Assembly: GCA_003235605.1 (NCBI GenBank)
Contig: QJVU01000608.1
Location: 1-8,512, forward strand
Source: Planctomycetota bacterium
GTDB taxonomy: Bacteria; Planctomycetota; UBA1135; UBA2386
DNA: 8,512 bases
Reading direction: 5' to 3'
Shown here: piece by piece, positions 7,384 to 8,512 of the stretch
How the letters are laid out: each line of letters starts with the position of its first letter
Numbering within the stretch: position 1 is the first letter of the stretch
Position numbers and translations under genes: made by a program
The notes under the pieces: generated by a model
Told to the model about the DNA's origin: nothing
What the model saw: only the letters and a program-made list of their open reading frames with translations
Database searches by the model: none

Positions 7384-8512
7384 CGAAGCATCCGCCCCAC
7401 CATGGCGCTAATGGCCTGCAGGTTGTTGTTCTGGACGTCCCAGTGAATCGTATCCTCCTGGCCGCCGATTCCATAGCGGAACTGCACGTTGTCGAAACCC
7501 GCGTCCTGCAGGGTGTTCACCAGGTTCATGCCTCGGGTGTCCAGCCGAGCATTGGCCAGGTGGCCCATCTGGATCGGGGTCTGCAGCCCATCGAAGCGGC
7601 TGGCGCGGTAGCGGTGCTCCGAGAACAGGTCGAACCGGTGGATGTCGCTCGAAGTCGAGTTCCACCCGGTGTCGGCCATCTTGATCTTGATTGCGTCCAT
7701 CGGGACGTCGGGGTGCCACCCGCCCCAGTCGGAGCTGGGAGGCCCACCGATCGAGGCAAAGTAGGACGCGACCCGAGCGTCCGGACCGTTCTGCATCATG
7801 CTCCGGTAGGTGCCGAACTTAGGCTCGTTCCACCGGCCCGAGGCCTTCGCGAGCATCGCCGCGTGCTCGGGCGTCATGTAGCTCATGACGTGGTCCTGGG
7901 ACGTGTCCGGCATCTCCATGAAGGAGAGCATGTAGGCCCGCTCGTTGCGCGGCATCGCGCGCATCGCCTGAGCGGTGAAGGTGTTCAGGTCCGACGTGCC
8001 GTAGTCCACGCCGAAGCCGGTGCGCTTCCACTGCTTGTTGTAGTGGTACGCGAGCTCGATGTCGCCGACAGCCAGCGACCTGGTCTCGAGCATCTTGGCC
8101 TTCGTGTACTCGATCGCGTCGAACCACTGAGCCATCTCGCGCTCGCGCTTGCGGAACCCAGGGACGTAGCCTCCCTGGATCTGGCCCGTCTGGATCGCGC
8201 GCCCCGACGAGGCTACGCCGAAGCCAGCACCGCCCGCGATGCCCAGGGCGATCGCGGCCATCGGGTTGGACCCGAAGAGCGCGAGGGCAGCGCCACCTGC
8301 GGTGGCGGTCATCGGATCCTGCGAGGTCAGCCAGTGAGCCTTGGGGCGGATGAAGGCGCGGTACGGGCTGCGCCAGTCTGCGAACTCCTCGCCGTAGACC
8401 TGGAAGCGCTTGTAGTGCTCGATCGGGGAGCGGATCGGGAAGAGCTTGTCCGTGACGATGGGCCCCACCAGGGGCACCACATCGCCAGCCTTCTGCATGA
8501 CGTCGTGGGAGA
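7380..8512 (-). CDS. C-terminal part of a large phage virion-type protein, 5' partial
   Basis: The frame stays open to the right edge, so the protein begins outside the window. The first Met in view (8498-8496) is preceded by four more sense codons and has no Shine-Dalgarno sequence, so it is probably internal. Numbering from that Met gives 372 residues. Residues 1-20 are mildly hydrophobic. Residues 62-98 are a Gly/Ala-rich hydrophobic stretch long enough for one or two membrane passes. Residues 110-160 are charged and probably helical. Then come a PRNERAYM element (183-190) and a GGWHPDVPMDAIKIKM element (259-274). From memory, a proline-arginine-glutamate-rich 'PxxERxYF' element followed by a 'WHPxVxxxDIKxK' element near the C-terminus recurs in very large uncharacterised phage proteins, often over 1000 residues; I could not check this. 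No catalytic motif is visible. The TGA stop overlaps the next gene's ATG, so the two are probably translated together. Function is unknown; a virion structural or ejected protein is the best guess. Confidence 0.8.
   Translation of the reverse strand, partial: SHDVMQKAGDVVPLVGPIVTDKLFPIRSPIEHYKRFQVYGEEFADWRSPYRAFIRPKAHWLTSQDPMTATAGGAALALFGSNPMAAIALGIAGGAGFGVASSGRAIQTGQIQGGYVPGFRKREREMAQWFDAIEYTKAKMLETRSLAVGDIELAYHYNKQWKRTGFGVDYGTSDLNTFTAQAMRAMPRNERAYMLSFMEMPDTSQDHVMSYMTPEHAAMLAKASGRWNEPKFGTYRSMMQNGPDARVASYFASIGGPPSSDWGGWHPDVPMDAIKIKMADTGWNSTSSDIHRFDLFSEHRYRASRFDGLQTPIQMGHLANARLDTRGMNLVNTLQDAGFDNVQFRYGIGGQEDTIHWDVQNNNLQAISAMVGRMLR
8205..8315 (-). other. Gly/Ala-rich hydrophobic segment (possible transmembrane hairpin)
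   Basis: This encodes residues 62-98 of the partial protein, counted from the Met at 8498. It has two Ala/Gly/Leu/Ile-rich blocks, about residues 64-75 and 79-97, joined by a short FGSNP turn. There are no charged residues until Arg100. The composition suits closely packed membrane helices or a glycine-zipper hairpin. Ejected phage proteins and small membrane anchors often carry such segments, but this is prediction by eye. Confidence 0.5.

Noticed and set aside
6304..7446. 380-residue open frame on the plus strand
   Set aside because: It is antisense to the start of the 1638-residue gene and the end of the preceding gene, and it spans their junction. Shadow composition, no ribosome-binding site and no motif.
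6107..7474. 455-residue minus-strand frame overlapping the N-terminal third of the 1638-residue gene
   Set aside because: It is an out-of-frame shadow, dominated by Arg, Gly, Pro and Ala, as expected from the wrong phase of GC-rich DNA. The overlapping main frame has balanced composition and runs uninterrupted for 1638 codons.

Overview
The window looks like part of the late, structural (tail and virion) region of a GC-rich tailed bacteriophage or an integrated prophage. Three long reading frames lie on the minus strand, are transcribed from high to low coordinate, and touch or overlap one another. Almost every base is coding. There are no RNA genes, mobile elements, CRISPR arrays or intergenic gaps. 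The GC-rich, GC-ending codon use suggests a phage of a high-GC host (actinobacterial, proteobacterial or similar), but nothing in the window fixes the host.

Layout in the direction of transcription. (1) 8512-7380: the C-terminal part (at least 376 residues) of a larger protein that runs in from outside the window. It has a Gly/Ala-rich hydrophobic segment and motifs I associate with very large phage virion proteins of unknown function. (2) 7383-2467: a 1638-residue protein whose ATG overlaps the previous stop (ATGA). It is mainly soluble, with one predicted membrane segment near the C-terminus, then a Gly-rich linker, a short proline run and a Met-rich tail. I do not recognise a proven enzyme in it, but it carries one DxDxD loop worth testing. 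(3) 2467-1: an 822-residue N-terminal part of a tail or baseplate protein, with a GTG start overlapping the previous TAG by one base. It contains two related structural domains and continues past the left edge.

The overlaps suggest one translationally coupled message encoding virion components made together. The working picture is inference: two large proteins with membrane-compatible segments, possibly virion-internal, tail-associated or ejected, followed by a tail/baseplate building block. The best candidate for something undescribed is the 1638-residue protein. Its size, C-terminal membrane anchor and DxDxD motif leave open that it is an ejected or virion-borne enzyme, for instance a divergent double-psi beta-barrel RNA polymerase. 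That reading rests on one short motif and could easily be wrong. The long open frames on the plus strand are antisense shadows.
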